Shown: positions 8,626 to 15,406 of the stretch, piece after piece
How the letters are laid out: each line of letters begins with the position of its first letter
How positions within the stretch are numbered: position 1 is the first letter of the stretch
The notes under the pieces: generated by a model
Seen by the model: the letters and a program-made list of their open reading frames with translations, nothing else
Told to the model about the DNA's origin: nothing
The model's database searches: none
Position numbers and translations under genes: made by a program
Assembly (NCBI GenBank): GCA_913040875.1
Contig: CAJWHX010000012.1
Coordinates: forward strand, 1 to 18,285
Reading direction: 5' to 3'
DNA length: 18,285 nt
DNA from: an uncultured Pseudomonadota bacterium
Lineage (GTDB): Bacteria; Myxococcota; UBA796

Positions 8626-8631
8626 TATACT
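8626..8631 (+). promoter_or_regulatory. -10 box (TATACT) for the gene at 8660
   Basis: TATACT matches five of six bases of the sigma70 -10 consensus, but no recognisable -35 lies 16-18 bases upstream. Transcription would start near 8638, just after the upstream in-frame ATG at 8636. This supports translation from 8660 and suggests an activator-dependent promoter. Confidence 0.4.
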
Positions 8632-8659
8632 ATATATGTATCCAACAACAGAGGTATCT

Positions 8660-9061
8660 ATGATTCGAAAAAATCAAACACAAAGACGAAGCAGTCGAAG
8701 AAAAGCCATTATATCTAGAGGAAGCGTTCTATTTTCCGCGGAAGATAAAGTACTCAAAACGATTCATTTACGTCACGGGCTGTCTTTGATAGACACTGAA
8801 CAAAAAACCACGTTGAAAAATGGGTCGACCATTTTAAACAGCTGGTCGACAGAAGACTGGAACTTATTGGGTGTCGACAGCAAAGAACGCATTGTATTTT
8901 TCGAGGCCACAGACTCTTGGTTACTCGCCAAACTCTGTTTAGAAACGGGCTCTTTTCAACCAGATGATGACCCCTTGTTTATTCAGTATGACTTACAATC
9001 CGATGACTCTGGAACCTTTGTGTATGATGAACTTTCAACTGAAAAGTTCTATCTGAAGTAA
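8660..9061 (+). CDS. Hypothetical 133-aa protein, basic N-terminus
   Basis: I do not recognise this protein. The start at 8660 (MIRKNQ) is preferred over the in-frame ATG at 8636 because AGAGG sits five bases upstream of 8660 and the likely transcription start is near 8638. Residues 1-20 are strongly basic (RKNQTQRRSSRRK), while the last 35 residues are acidic (PDDDP...DDSGTFVYDE), giving a charge-polarised chain. The middle has alternating hydrophobic strands (e.g. ERIVFFEATDSWLLAKLCLETG) and looks like a small alpha/beta fold. There is no signal peptide or membrane segment, so it is probably cytoplasmic. The basic tail could contact nucleic acid, but that is speculation. The gene is single, divergent from SelO and convergent with the imelysin operon. 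Confidence 0.7.
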   Translation: MIRKNQTQRRSSRRKAIISRGSVLFSAEDKVLKTIHLRHGLSLIDTEQKTTLKNGSTILNSWSTEDWNLLGVDSKERIVFFEATDSWLLAKLCLETGSFQPDDDPLFIQYDLQSDDSGTFVYDELSTEKFYLK

Positions 9062-9194
9062 ACAATTCGTTGCACTACTTGAACCGTCTAGAGGAGCTGT
9101 CTAGATAACCCTCCACTCGAAATCGAGAAGATCATGCTTTTAAATCCCTCGATGCTTCAGAATACCAACTCTATTTCAAGTTTGACAACACTTC

Positions 9195-9280
9195 GTGAGT
9201 GAAACCATTCTATCTCCACCCCCATTATCAAACCAATACACCTCGGAGACTGTATGATTTCACTCACTCTTTTTTCTTTG
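9195..9280 (+). terminator. Long-loop inverted repeat followed by T-tract
   Basis: The arm GTGAGTGAAACCAT (9195-9208) pairs with ATGATTTCACTCAC (9254-9267) over 14 positions with one G-U-type mismatch. A TCTTTTTTCTTT tract starts at 9268. It lies about 135 bp after the hypothetical gene's stop and before the convergent imelysin stop. The arms and T-tract fit a Rho-independent terminator, but the 45-nt loop is much longer than usual, so a small structured RNA ending here is an alternative. Confidence 0.4.
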
Positions 9281-9311
9281 AACCAGTTAACTGAACTTGA
9301 CCTAGATAGAC

Positions 9312-10334
9312 TCAGTCTCCATCAGCATCGTTGAAGGTTAGCCAAAGAGACAGTGCCAATAAGATGTCTTCCTGAATGTGTTCTTGTAGAAAAGCCAAGC
9401 GAGTCGATAGTTCATCAATACTACTGGGATCTATCAGCATTGATTCTTCCAATGATCCTTGAGCATCTAGTGCATCTACAGCTTCAAGACTCTGAGACAG
9501 ATATAACGCAAAATCATCATTGATCTGAGTATCCGTTTCTGAAAGAAGATCATCAACCCCCATCCCTGTTGCGCTACCGTAATAGGTTTCTGACACCCCC
9601 TCTAGATTGCTCCGAATATCTCGCAAAGAGTTCTTCGAGTATCTAGATTCTAAAAGTTCAGCCTGTACAGCCCCCTGCTCTTCCCCCAATGGTTTTATCA
9701 ACTTCAGAGCGCGAATATTGGCAAGAGTATGTCCCAATCGATTGACGACCTCTGTTAGAGCCTCTTTGGTACTGATGTAATCTTTATCCATCCCAGCCTC
9801 AGTCAAATGAGACAGGTAGTTCCCACCATCTGATACCCATGATTGATGAAGCAACGTCGCATGAACATGCAAATCATACGCCATCGCTTTTAAATAGGAG
9901 CAATAGCGTGGACGACTTCTGTCTTGCTCTGTATAAATCAACCATTCAATTCCAGGAAAACCTTTGGTGGCTGCAGGATAATTGAGAATCGTTTCATTGG
10001 ACAGTGTACCGTCGCCATACAACACTTCTTCCAATGTTTCCACCCGTACAGGCCAAAAATCAATCTGGAAACCCAATCGGTCCGGTTCTTTGTAAGGACC
10101 GATGTTCAAGAACTCCATTTTCTTCCACGGAACTCGGGCATCTATCCACGCAGCCTGAACCTCAGTCAGTGAATTGGTCTCAGGTGCCAAACAATAGTCT
10201 TGAACAGCAGTGTCCAAGATGCCAGTTTTGGCTGATACTTCAGCATAATTCGAAACAAAAACATCCTCTCCAAGAGACTGAAGAACATCTTTATAGGGAT
10301 CTTTAGAGGTACAGGCCAACATAAACAAGATCAT
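9312..10334 (-). CDS. Second imelysin-family lipoprotein (GxPxxE variant)
   Basis: This is a 340-residue predicted lipoprotein (MILFMLAC, Cys8) of the imelysin/M75-like family, the third gene of the Fur-preceded operon. The family helix is present as GFPGIEWLIY (residues 125-134). The His of the classical GxHxxE motif is replaced by Pro, so it is the GxPxxE type found in the partner imelysin of imelysin-DHOR loci. An all-helical fold is expected (e.g. TLANIRALKLIKPLG, AVDALDAQGSLEESM). A peptidase activity has been reported for some family members but is not generally accepted; an iron- or haem-linked binding role in the periplasm is more likely. The start overlaps the DHOR stop by four bases (ATGA), indicating translational coupling. 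The extreme C-terminus (FNDADGD) is acidic. Confidence 0.88.
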   Translation of the reverse strand: MILFMLACTSKDPYKDVLQSLGEDVFVSNYAEVSAKTGILDTAVQDYCLAPETNSLTEVQAAWIDARVPWKKMEFLNIGPYKEPDRLGFQIDFWPVRVETLEEVLYGDGTLSNETILNYPAATKGFPGIEWLIYTEQDRSRPRYCSYLKAMAYDLHVHATLLHQSWVSDGGNYLSHLTEAGMDKDYISTKEALTEVVNRLGHTLANIRALKLIKPLGEEQGAVQAELLESRYSKNSLRDIRSNLEGVSETYYGSATGMGVDDLLSETDTQINDDFALYLSQSLEAVDALDAQGSLEESMLIDPSSIDELSTRLAFLQEHIQEDILLALSLWLTFNDADGD

Positions 10335-11677
10335 AACGACTCCACAAATTCGATCACTTGGTCTCTCTCAGACTTTGACAACGCTAAAAAAGCCTTCTGA
10401 GCCGATTCGGCTTCACCACCGTGCCACAAAATAGCCTCAGTCAAATTTCGGGCCCGACCATCATGTAGAAATCGAGAGTGATTATTGACCGTTGGAATTA
10501 GTCCGACAGACCATAAAGGCGGGGTTCTCCACTCTGCCCCTTCTGCATCAAACGTCGGACGATGGTCGGACAGTCCTTCACCCATATCGTGTAAAAGTAA
10601 ATCTGTATAGGGAAAGATTTTCTGATTGCTAAGCTCTGGAAAATCCGGATGATCACCCGTTGTATGACTGGGTGTATGACAGGAGGCACACCCCATTTCT
10701 AAGAAGAGCCTCTTGCCTTCTAAGACCGACTTAGAGTCCCAATTGTGCCTCATGGGAACAGCAAGCAACGACGTATACAATACCACCTTATCAAACAGTT
10801 CTTGATTGATTTCAGGCTCTCCGCCCGGTGGTTCTTCAATGCATTCGGACTGTGTGGCTGCACAATTGTTGTCGGGGAATAGTGGAGAAGTAATACCCAC
10901 ATCATGTAGGAATGCACCCCCAACTTGAGTTTTGACCGACGGCATCTCAGATTTCCATCCAAAACGACCTATCGAGTGTGTATCATGCTCTACATCCCAT
11001 ACCCAATTTATCTTACCGGAAATACCATCACCATCGGCATCATTTGGATCGGATAACTCTTCGATTCGACTGTCAGTAATAGCCTCTAAAAGCCCCATGC
11101 CGATTACAACTGGTGCCACACGAGGAGAAAGAAGCAAATCATCCGTTTGACCATACTGTGCAGACTGTAACTCATAGGTTGGTTTGACAAGGCGGAACGC
11201 TTCGCCATCATCATAAAAACCTAGAATCTCTTCGTAATGAACAACGGGATTTGCTTCAGGAGGAACATCCAATATGGAAAAAGATTGAATCTGCACACCA
11301 TATTGAACAGAAGGAAGAGGAGAACCATCATCTTGTGCGCCAGGAATACTGGCTCTCAGTAACAATCCAAGAAATGACCCTCCATCTTCTGGAGGCGCGC
11401 CCCTACCATCTTTGAAATGACAGGAAGCACATGATCGCGCATTAAAAAGTGGGCCCAAGCCGTCGCGATGTTGGGTTGAAGCCGGAGCTTCAACCCATGC
11501 TTGGTTGAAAAAGGAATTGCCTGTATAGAAACTTGGTTCATTTTCTATGAGAATGTTTTCGGCTGGCCGTATAAACGCATTGCTACCAAACATCAGAGTA
11601 TTGGTTGTTTCTCCGCCAGGAAGCCATTCTCCATCCTCGATAAATCGAGACTGACAGGCAATCAAAAGGAACAGCAT
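10331..11677 (-). CDS. Di-heme oxidoreductase (DHOR/DUF1111) lipoprotein
   Basis: This is a 448-residue predicted periplasm-facing lipoprotein (MLFLLIAC, Cys8) of the DHOR family, distantly related to di-heme cytochrome c peroxidases and often annotated thiol oxidoreductase. Two c-type heme sites are visible: CASCH at residues 83-87, followed by FKDGRGAPPEDG, and CASCH at 330-334, followed by TPSH. The family C-terminal block is also present (LLLHDMGEGLSD, TPPLWSVGL, FLHDGRARNLTEAILWHGGEA). A DADGDGISGKINWVWD segment near the middle is typical. The gene starts only three bases after the upstream imelysin stop. An AAGGA directly abuts the ATG, with no usual spacer, so initiation probably depends on translational coupling. 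The Fur-preceded operon context suggests a role in iron acquisition or reduction. The real electron partner and substrate are unknown. Confidence 0.93.
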   Translation of the reverse strand: MLFLLIACQSRFIEDGEWLPGGETTNTLMFGSNAFIRPAENILIENEPSFYTGNSFFNQAWVEAPASTQHRDGLGPLFNARSCASCHFKDGRGAPPEDGGSFLGLLLRASIPGAQDDGSPLPSVQYGVQIQSFSILDVPPEANPVVHYEEILGFYDDGEAFRLVKPTYELQSAQYGQTDDLLLSPRVAPVVIGMGLLEAITDSRIEELSDPNDADGDGISGKINWVWDVEHDTHSIGRFGWKSEMPSVKTQVGGAFLHDVGITSPLFPDNNCAATQSECIEEPPGGEPEINQELFDKVVLYTSLLAVPMRHNWDSKSVLEGKRLFLEMGCASCHTPSHTTGDHPDFPELSNQKIFPYTDLLLHDMGEGLSDHRPTFDAEGAEWRTPPLWSVGLIPTVNNHSRFLHDGRARNLTEAILWHGGEAESAQKAFLALSKSERDQVIEFVESL

Positions 11678-11680
11678 TCC

Positions 11681-12796
11681 TTATTCGGCTACAGGTACTG
11701 CCAAGCCAAAGGCGCGGAATGCTTCTTCTAAACTTTGCTCTACTGTTCTGAGGTTGGTGATCAATGTTTGAACACGCTCACGACCCTCAGTATTGTCCAT
11801 TGCAATTTCGTTATCGAATGGTACAACCAAAGCATTTCCAGCATCCAAGGCAGCTTGAATTTCTGTGTCAATACGCTCAGCCAAGTCTGCATCTACTTCA
11901 GCAACGATATCTTTGATACCAGGACCTGAAACAGACCCGTAGTTACCAAGATAGATGTTCTGAACACCTTGTACATCTTGAATCATGTCTCGATGAGTAT
12001 TGTCAGAGAAGCAAGAGTGCTCGTCTTCTTGATCACCCGAATCGAGTGCTGTTTGAAGTCGTTCACCACCAGTCTCAAAACCAGTCAAAATGATCATACC
12101 TGTCATGATCATACGAAGCTGCTCTTCGCTATCCATGGCAAGGAACTCTGAACGATAGTTTTCTGAATCTGCAGCCCAAGCCCCTTCGACTTCTTGAAGA
12201 TGCTCAATCATCAAACTTGAAACGGTTTCAAGATACAATGCACGACGATCTTGATTTGCAGCAGTTCCAGAACCGTCTGTAACGAAATCAGTAAATGCTC
12301 TAGTTCCAGCAGAATCGGCTGAAAGGTCTTGTCCCCATAGTAAAAATTCGATGGCGTGGAAACCAGTCGCGATGTTTTCTTCTCCGCCTTGTTCGTTCAA
12401 AGACATCAAAGTATCTGCATCAATAGTAACTGACGTATCGTTAATGATACCAGCATCCGCATTGTCAACTGTGTAGTCAATGTATGCTTCATCGAGTGGC
12501 CAAGCATTCAACAAACCTTCAACACCGGTATCAGGGTTGTCGATTGGACCATCATAGAATCGGTAAACTTCAGTTTGTAGGTATGGTTCACGTGAATCCA
12601 ACCAAGCGTCTTGAGCAGTTGCTAAGGCAGCATCAGATGGAGCATCCAAAAAAGCTAGGATGTCTGTATCCAACGTCTGAGCAGCAGTCACAGAGTCAGC
12701 GTAAGATGTGTGAACGATCTCTGCGTAGTTTGCAGAAATTTCGGACATGGTTTCAGAAGAAATTTTTTCTGAACATGCAAGTAGTAAAAATAACAT
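11681..12796 (-). CDS. Imelysin-family lipoprotein (GxHxxE type), IrpA/ICMP-like
   Basis: This is a 371-residue predicted lipoprotein, first gene of the iron-responsive operon. The lipobox is MLFLLLAC with Cys8, and the start cannot move upstream because Fur boxes and the promoter occupy that DNA. An AAGGA ribosome site lies nine bases before the ATG. The family hallmark GFHAIEFLLWG is at residues 145-155, with the conserved His147 and Glu150 of the GxHxxE motif. The conserved N-terminal block (AQDAWLDSREPYLQTEVYRFYDGPID) and the later METGGERLQ-like block (TGFETGGERLQTALDSGDQEDEHSCFSDNTH) are also intact. Family members are iron-regulated surface or periplasmic proteins (IrpA, ICMP); structural work suggests binding rather than proteolysis. 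The short hydrophobic signal peptide has no Lys or Arg. Confidence 0.94.
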   Translation of the reverse strand: MLFLLLACSEKISSETMSEISANYAEIVHTSYADSVTAAQTLDTDILAFLDAPSDAALATAQDAWLDSREPYLQTEVYRFYDGPIDNPDTGVEGLLNAWPLDEAYIDYTVDNADAGIINDTSVTIDADTLMSLNEQGGEENIATGFHAIEFLLWGQDLSADSAGTRAFTDFVTDGSGTAANQDRRALYLETVSSLMIEHLQEVEGAWAADSENYRSEFLAMDSEEQLRMIMTGMIILTGFETGGERLQTALDSGDQEDEHSCFSDNTHRDMIQDVQGVQNIYLGNYGSVSGPGIKDIVAEVDADLAERIDTEIQAALDAGNALVVPFDNEIAMDNTEGRERVQTLITNLRTVEQSLEEAFRAFGLAVPVAE

Positions 12797-12812
12797 TTGT
12801 ATTTTCCTTTTT

Positions 12813-12831
12813 GAGAGTGATTATCATTATC
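12813..12831. promoter_or_regulatory. Fur box 1, downstream of the -10 element
   Basis: On the minus strand this 19-mer is GATAATGATAATCACTCTC, 17/19 to the Escherichia-type Fur consensus. It lies between the likely -10 element and the imelysin start, covering the predicted transcription start, where Fur-Fe(II) would block transcription. Confidence 0.85.
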
Positions 12832-12834
12832 AAC

Positions 12835-12863
12835 CGTATAATAGAATTGATAATGATAGTCAA
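12835..12863 (-). promoter_or_regulatory. Promoter of the imelysin/DHOR operon
   Basis: On the minus strand TTGACT (12858-12863), a 17-base spacer and TATACG (12835-12840) form a plausible sigma70 promoter, giving a leader of about 30 nt. A shifted -10 (TATTAT, 12838-12843) is also present, so the exact element is uncertain. Fur boxes sit on both sides. Confidence 0.5.
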
Positions 12864-12867
12864 TATC
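12849..12867. promoter_or_regulatory. Fur box 2, over the -35 element
   Basis: The plus-strand 19-mer GATAATGATAGTCAATATC is 17/19 to the Fur consensus. It overlaps the minus-strand -35 (TTGACT) and most of the spacer. With box 1 it brackets the -10, an arrangement typical of tightly iron-repressed promoters. Confidence 0.85.
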
Positions 12868-13032
12868 AATTGGTGAAATAAGAACCATATCACGCACTTT
12901 AAGATGAATTGGCTGAAAATATTCATCACAATGTGATCCAAAGCCGTTCTTTGTGATGAATCTGTAAAGAATTTTCTTTAATTCAGCAGGCTCAAACCGA
13001 TTGTGTACTCTATATAGACTAGGAGGAGCACT

Positions 13033-13599
13033 ATGTTCTGGTTCGTCACGTGGATGCAATTATCAATCGCCTATGCAACACCCACTACTGGTACTGCAAT
13101 CGCAACCGCCGCAGAGAAAATTGAGGATCCTTCTATTCAATACATCCCCGACTATGTTCGATTGTCCTATCCAATGGGGGATGTCCCTAAGGATACCGGT
13201 GTCTGTACCGATGTGGTTATTCGAACTTATCGAGGTGTTGGGATAGACCTACAACAACTGGTCCACGAAGACATCCTTGCCCATCCGGATCGATACCCCA
13301 ACATCAAAAAATCCGACACGAATATCGATCACAGACGGGTTCCCAATCTAGGAAAGTTCTTCAAACACAACGGCACCTCTCTGAACGTTACTCAGAATCC
13401 TGAGGATTACTTACCAGGAGATATCGTTTGGTGGAAGCTCGGATCACCGACTGGACTCAATCACATCGGAGTCGTCGTTGCGGAGAAGTCCAAAGATGGA
13501 ACCCCTCTGGTCATCCACAACATTGGAGGTGGACAGGTCATCGAAAACATACTCTTCGATCACCACATTGCTGCACACTATCGATACATTGGAAAGTAG
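13033..13599 (+). CDS. Secreted DUF1287 (YijF-like) protein
   Basis: This is a 188-residue DUF1287 protein, a family with an NlpC/P60-like papain-type fold expected to act in the periplasm. AGGAGG (13021-13026) lies six bases before the ATG, an ideal ribosome site. The signal peptide is very short and has no basic residue (MFWFVTWMQLSIAYA, cleavage after Ala15). Family blocks are visible: GVCTDVVIRTYR with candidate nucleophile Cys58, DHRRVPNLGKFF (99-110), PGDIVWWKL (128-136), NHIGVVV with candidate catalytic His144, and PLVIHNIGGG (158-167). Length matches the family (Escherichia YijF is similar). A peptidoglycan-amidase role is inferred from the fold and has not been shown for this family. 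The gene is single and ends seven bases from the convergent FG-GAP lipoprotein gene. Confidence 0.9.
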   Translation: MFWFVTWMQLSIAYATPTTGTAIATAAEKIEDPSIQYIPDYVRLSYPMGDVPKDTGVCTDVVIRTYRGVGIDLQQLVHEDILAHPDRYPNIKKSDTNIDHRRVPNLGKFFKHNGTSLNVTQNPEDYLPGDIVWWKLGSPTGLNHIGVVVAEKSKDGTPLVIHNIGGGQVIENILFDHHIAAHYRYIGK

Positions 13600-13608
13600 G
13601 AACTACTT
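13594..13608. repeat. Small hairpin across two convergent stop codons
   Basis: AAGTAG (13594-13599) and CTACTT (13603-13608) form a perfect 6-bp stem with a GAA loop. The left arm contains the TAG of the DUF1287 gene and the right arm reaches the stop of the minus-strand FG-GAP gene. No T-tract follows on either strand, so any termination role is uncertain. Confidence 0.3.
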
Positions 13609-15283
13609 ACTCGCTTAGCCAAATGTATACTTTGCCATCTGAAATTCCATTGTTTGGATCTGGCATATAATACGGAGCGGAGACCGCAAAGTCATTGACG
13701 CCATCTCCATTTAAATCTCCCACAGCAGCAGCCCAGCCAAAGCCATCATTGCTTGCCTGTGCAGTGACTTGATAGAGAGAAGCAGCATTGATATTGGTCG
13801 TGACTTGACCATCCAAACACAAACCATCCACCACATAAGCCTTCCCTGAATCTCCAGAACTGTAGTCTCCGAGAGCCGTAACCAGCAGATCAGGATATCC
13901 ATCGTAATTCACATCTCCCATTGTACGCATTTGCTGACCGAGTCCAGCGTAGTTGTAACTAGAAGTAAAGGTACTGTCGGCACCCCCAGCACCATTGATC
14001 GTCGTCGCAGATGAATCCCAACCAGAGAAATAAGTGTGAATCGCTCCTCCATCCCCTTTGGCCCCAAAGACCATATCGATGTGACCATCTTGATCGAAAT
14101 CATCAAAAGCAAGGCTCGAACCAAAAGCTGCACCGGAATTACCCGTCCAAGTCACTGAAGCCTGATTGGCAAGACTAACATTGGTACCAAGTGGGGTCGA
14201 GACCAAACTCACCGCACCATCTTGAGCCATGCTTCCATAGTGTACTCCTTGACCAATCAGTAGGTCATTACCGATGCGACGAATATCGCCTACCCCGTCA
14301 ATCTCGGGAGGAGTAATTTTGAAGATCGTATGATCTTCCATTGAACCCATTTGATTGCTGTCTGCATCTAGTACCCAAATCTTATTGTCCGCATTGCCAG
14401 CGGCAGAGCCAAAGAAGGAGTTCTGATTCATGAAATACAATACTTCCTTAACACCATCACCATCGACATCCTCGAGCCAAAATGAAGGCCACTGATTACT
14501 CCCTGCTGTATTAAAGAACATCCGTACATCCGCGTCCTGCAAGTCTGTCTGACCAGACAACTTGGAACCGGTGTTGTAAAACGCGTGTACGCCAGCATTC
14601 ACAGGTTGACTAATGACCGTTCCTTGTCCAGAACCAATGACCAAATCATCTGCACCATCGCCATTGACATCTCCACACTCTACGCGCTGACCCAAAAAGC
14701 CATAATTGGCAGCTGAATAAATGTAGGCATCCGCAAAATTTCCTGTTGTATTCATAAACTGGGACCAATCGTCTCCTGGACCATAATAGACCGCTACACG
14801 ACCTAAACCACCTGCCGCATTTGGAGCTCCAACTGCGAGATCATCAAACCCATCATTGTCCAAGTCACAAATCGTGATGTCCCACCCTGCAAAATCAGAA
14901 CGCGGCTCTGAATCAATCGGTGACCCAACTATCTGTACTGGTAAATTTCCCGATTGGACCAATTCTCCAGACCCTGGATTGCAAACAGCCGTAGGAACTT
15001 CCGCTGTATCGTCCGTATCTGTATCATCTGTATCTGTATCCGTATCATCGGTATCCGTATCATCGGTATCGTCTGTGTCAGCAGTATCCTCATTCGAAGG
15101 CTCAGCACTGGGTTCTCCAACACCTTCGCAATCGGGTGAACCTGCACACCCATCGTCATTACAGTCAAACAATCCATCTAGATCATTGTCTGCACCATCA
15201 GAGCACTCTCCGGCCTCATCCCCTTCATAAGATTCGGGATTGTCAAACTTTTCACCACATGCCAACAACAATGCAAACCACAT
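13607..15283 (-). CDS. FG-GAP (integrin alpha-like) repeat lipoprotein
   Basis: This is a 558-residue predicted surface or periplasmic lipoprotein. The ATG at 15283 has GGAGG four bases upstream and gives MWFALLLAC with lipid Cys9; the in-frame ATG at 15343 would bury this signal behind 20 polar residues. Residues 21-52 hold a Cys/Asp motif (ECSDGADNDLDGLFDCNDDGC), typical of myxobacterial-type cell-surface proteins. Residues about 64-93 are an Asp/Thr-only spacer. From about residue 130 come FG-GAP/VCBS repeats with calcium-type D-x-D/N-x-D-G loops: DLDNDGFDDLAVGAP, DVNGDGADDLVIGSG, DVDGDGVKEVLYF, DFDQDGHIDMVFGA, DVNYDGYPDLLVTA and DLNGDGVNDFAVSAP. Six or seven blades would close a beta-propeller like integrin alpha. 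The repeats end at the C-terminus with no further domain. The ligand is unknown; adhesion or carbohydrate binding is a reasonable guess. Confidence 0.9.
   Translation of the reverse strand: MWFALLLACGEKFDNPESYEGDEAGECSDGADNDLDGLFDCNDDGCAGSPDCEGVGEPSAEPSNEDTADTDDTDDTDTDDTDTDTDDTDTDDTAEVPTAVCNPGSGELVQSGNLPVQIVGSPIDSEPRSDFAGWDITICDLDNDGFDDLAVGAPNAAGGLGRVAVYYGPGDDWSQFMNTTGNFADAYIYSAANYGFLGQRVECGDVNGDGADDLVIGSGQGTVISQPVNAGVHAFYNTGSKLSGQTDLQDADVRMFFNTAGSNQWPSFWLEDVDGDGVKEVLYFMNQNSFFGSAAGNADNKIWVLDADSNQMGSMEDHTIFKITPPEIDGVGDIRRIGNDLLIGQGVHYGSMAQDGAVSLVSTPLGTNVSLANQASVTWTGNSGAAFGSSLAFDDFDQDGHIDMVFGAKGDGGAIHTYFSGWDSSATTINGAGGADSTFTSSYNYAGLGQQMRTMGDVNYDGYPDLLVTALGDYSSGDSGKAYVVDGLCLDGQVTTNINAASLYQVTAQASNDGFGWAAAVGDLNGDGVNDFAVSAPYYMPDPNNGISDGKVYIWLSE
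15005..15088 (-). repeat. Low-complexity repeat encoding the Asp/Thr linker
   Basis: Irregular units made of GAT/GAC and ACA/ACG-type codons (GTATCx on the plus strand) encode TDDTDTDD-type sequence in the FG-GAP lipoprotein. It is in frame and probably variable in length between strains. Confidence 0.8.
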
Positions 15284-15406
15284 TTTGCCTCCAAAACATT
15301 TTGTGTTGGTCAAAATATACTCTGTTTGCCAAGATTGTGACATCTAGAACCGAGAAAATATATCTGGAATCTCATTACAGGCGATTACAGATGGTCACAA
15401 ATTATT

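Noticed and set aside
9086..9105. Two GTCTAGA copies after the gene at 8660
   Set aside because: They form only a 6-bp stem with no T-tract, since TCTAGA is itself palindromic; not convincing as a terminator.
9284..9299. CAGTTAACTG palindrome near the imelysin operon end
   Set aside because: A 10-bp palindrome with no T-tract on the minus strand; could be chance.
9254..9334. 26-codon plus-strand frame with GGAG five bases upstream (MISLTLFSLNQ...)
   Set aside because: Its first codons form the right arm and T-tract of the inverted repeat, and its end overlaps the antisense imelysin gene; too short to support.
12688..13059. Minus-strand 123-residue frame over the Fur region
   Set aside because: It crosses the Fur boxes, the operon promoter and the imelysin start in another frame; its sequence is low-complexity and aromatic-rich.
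15284..15343. Upstream in-frame start for the FG-GAP lipoprotein
   Set aside because: GGAGG is at 15283 and the extension would put 20 polar residues before the lipobox.
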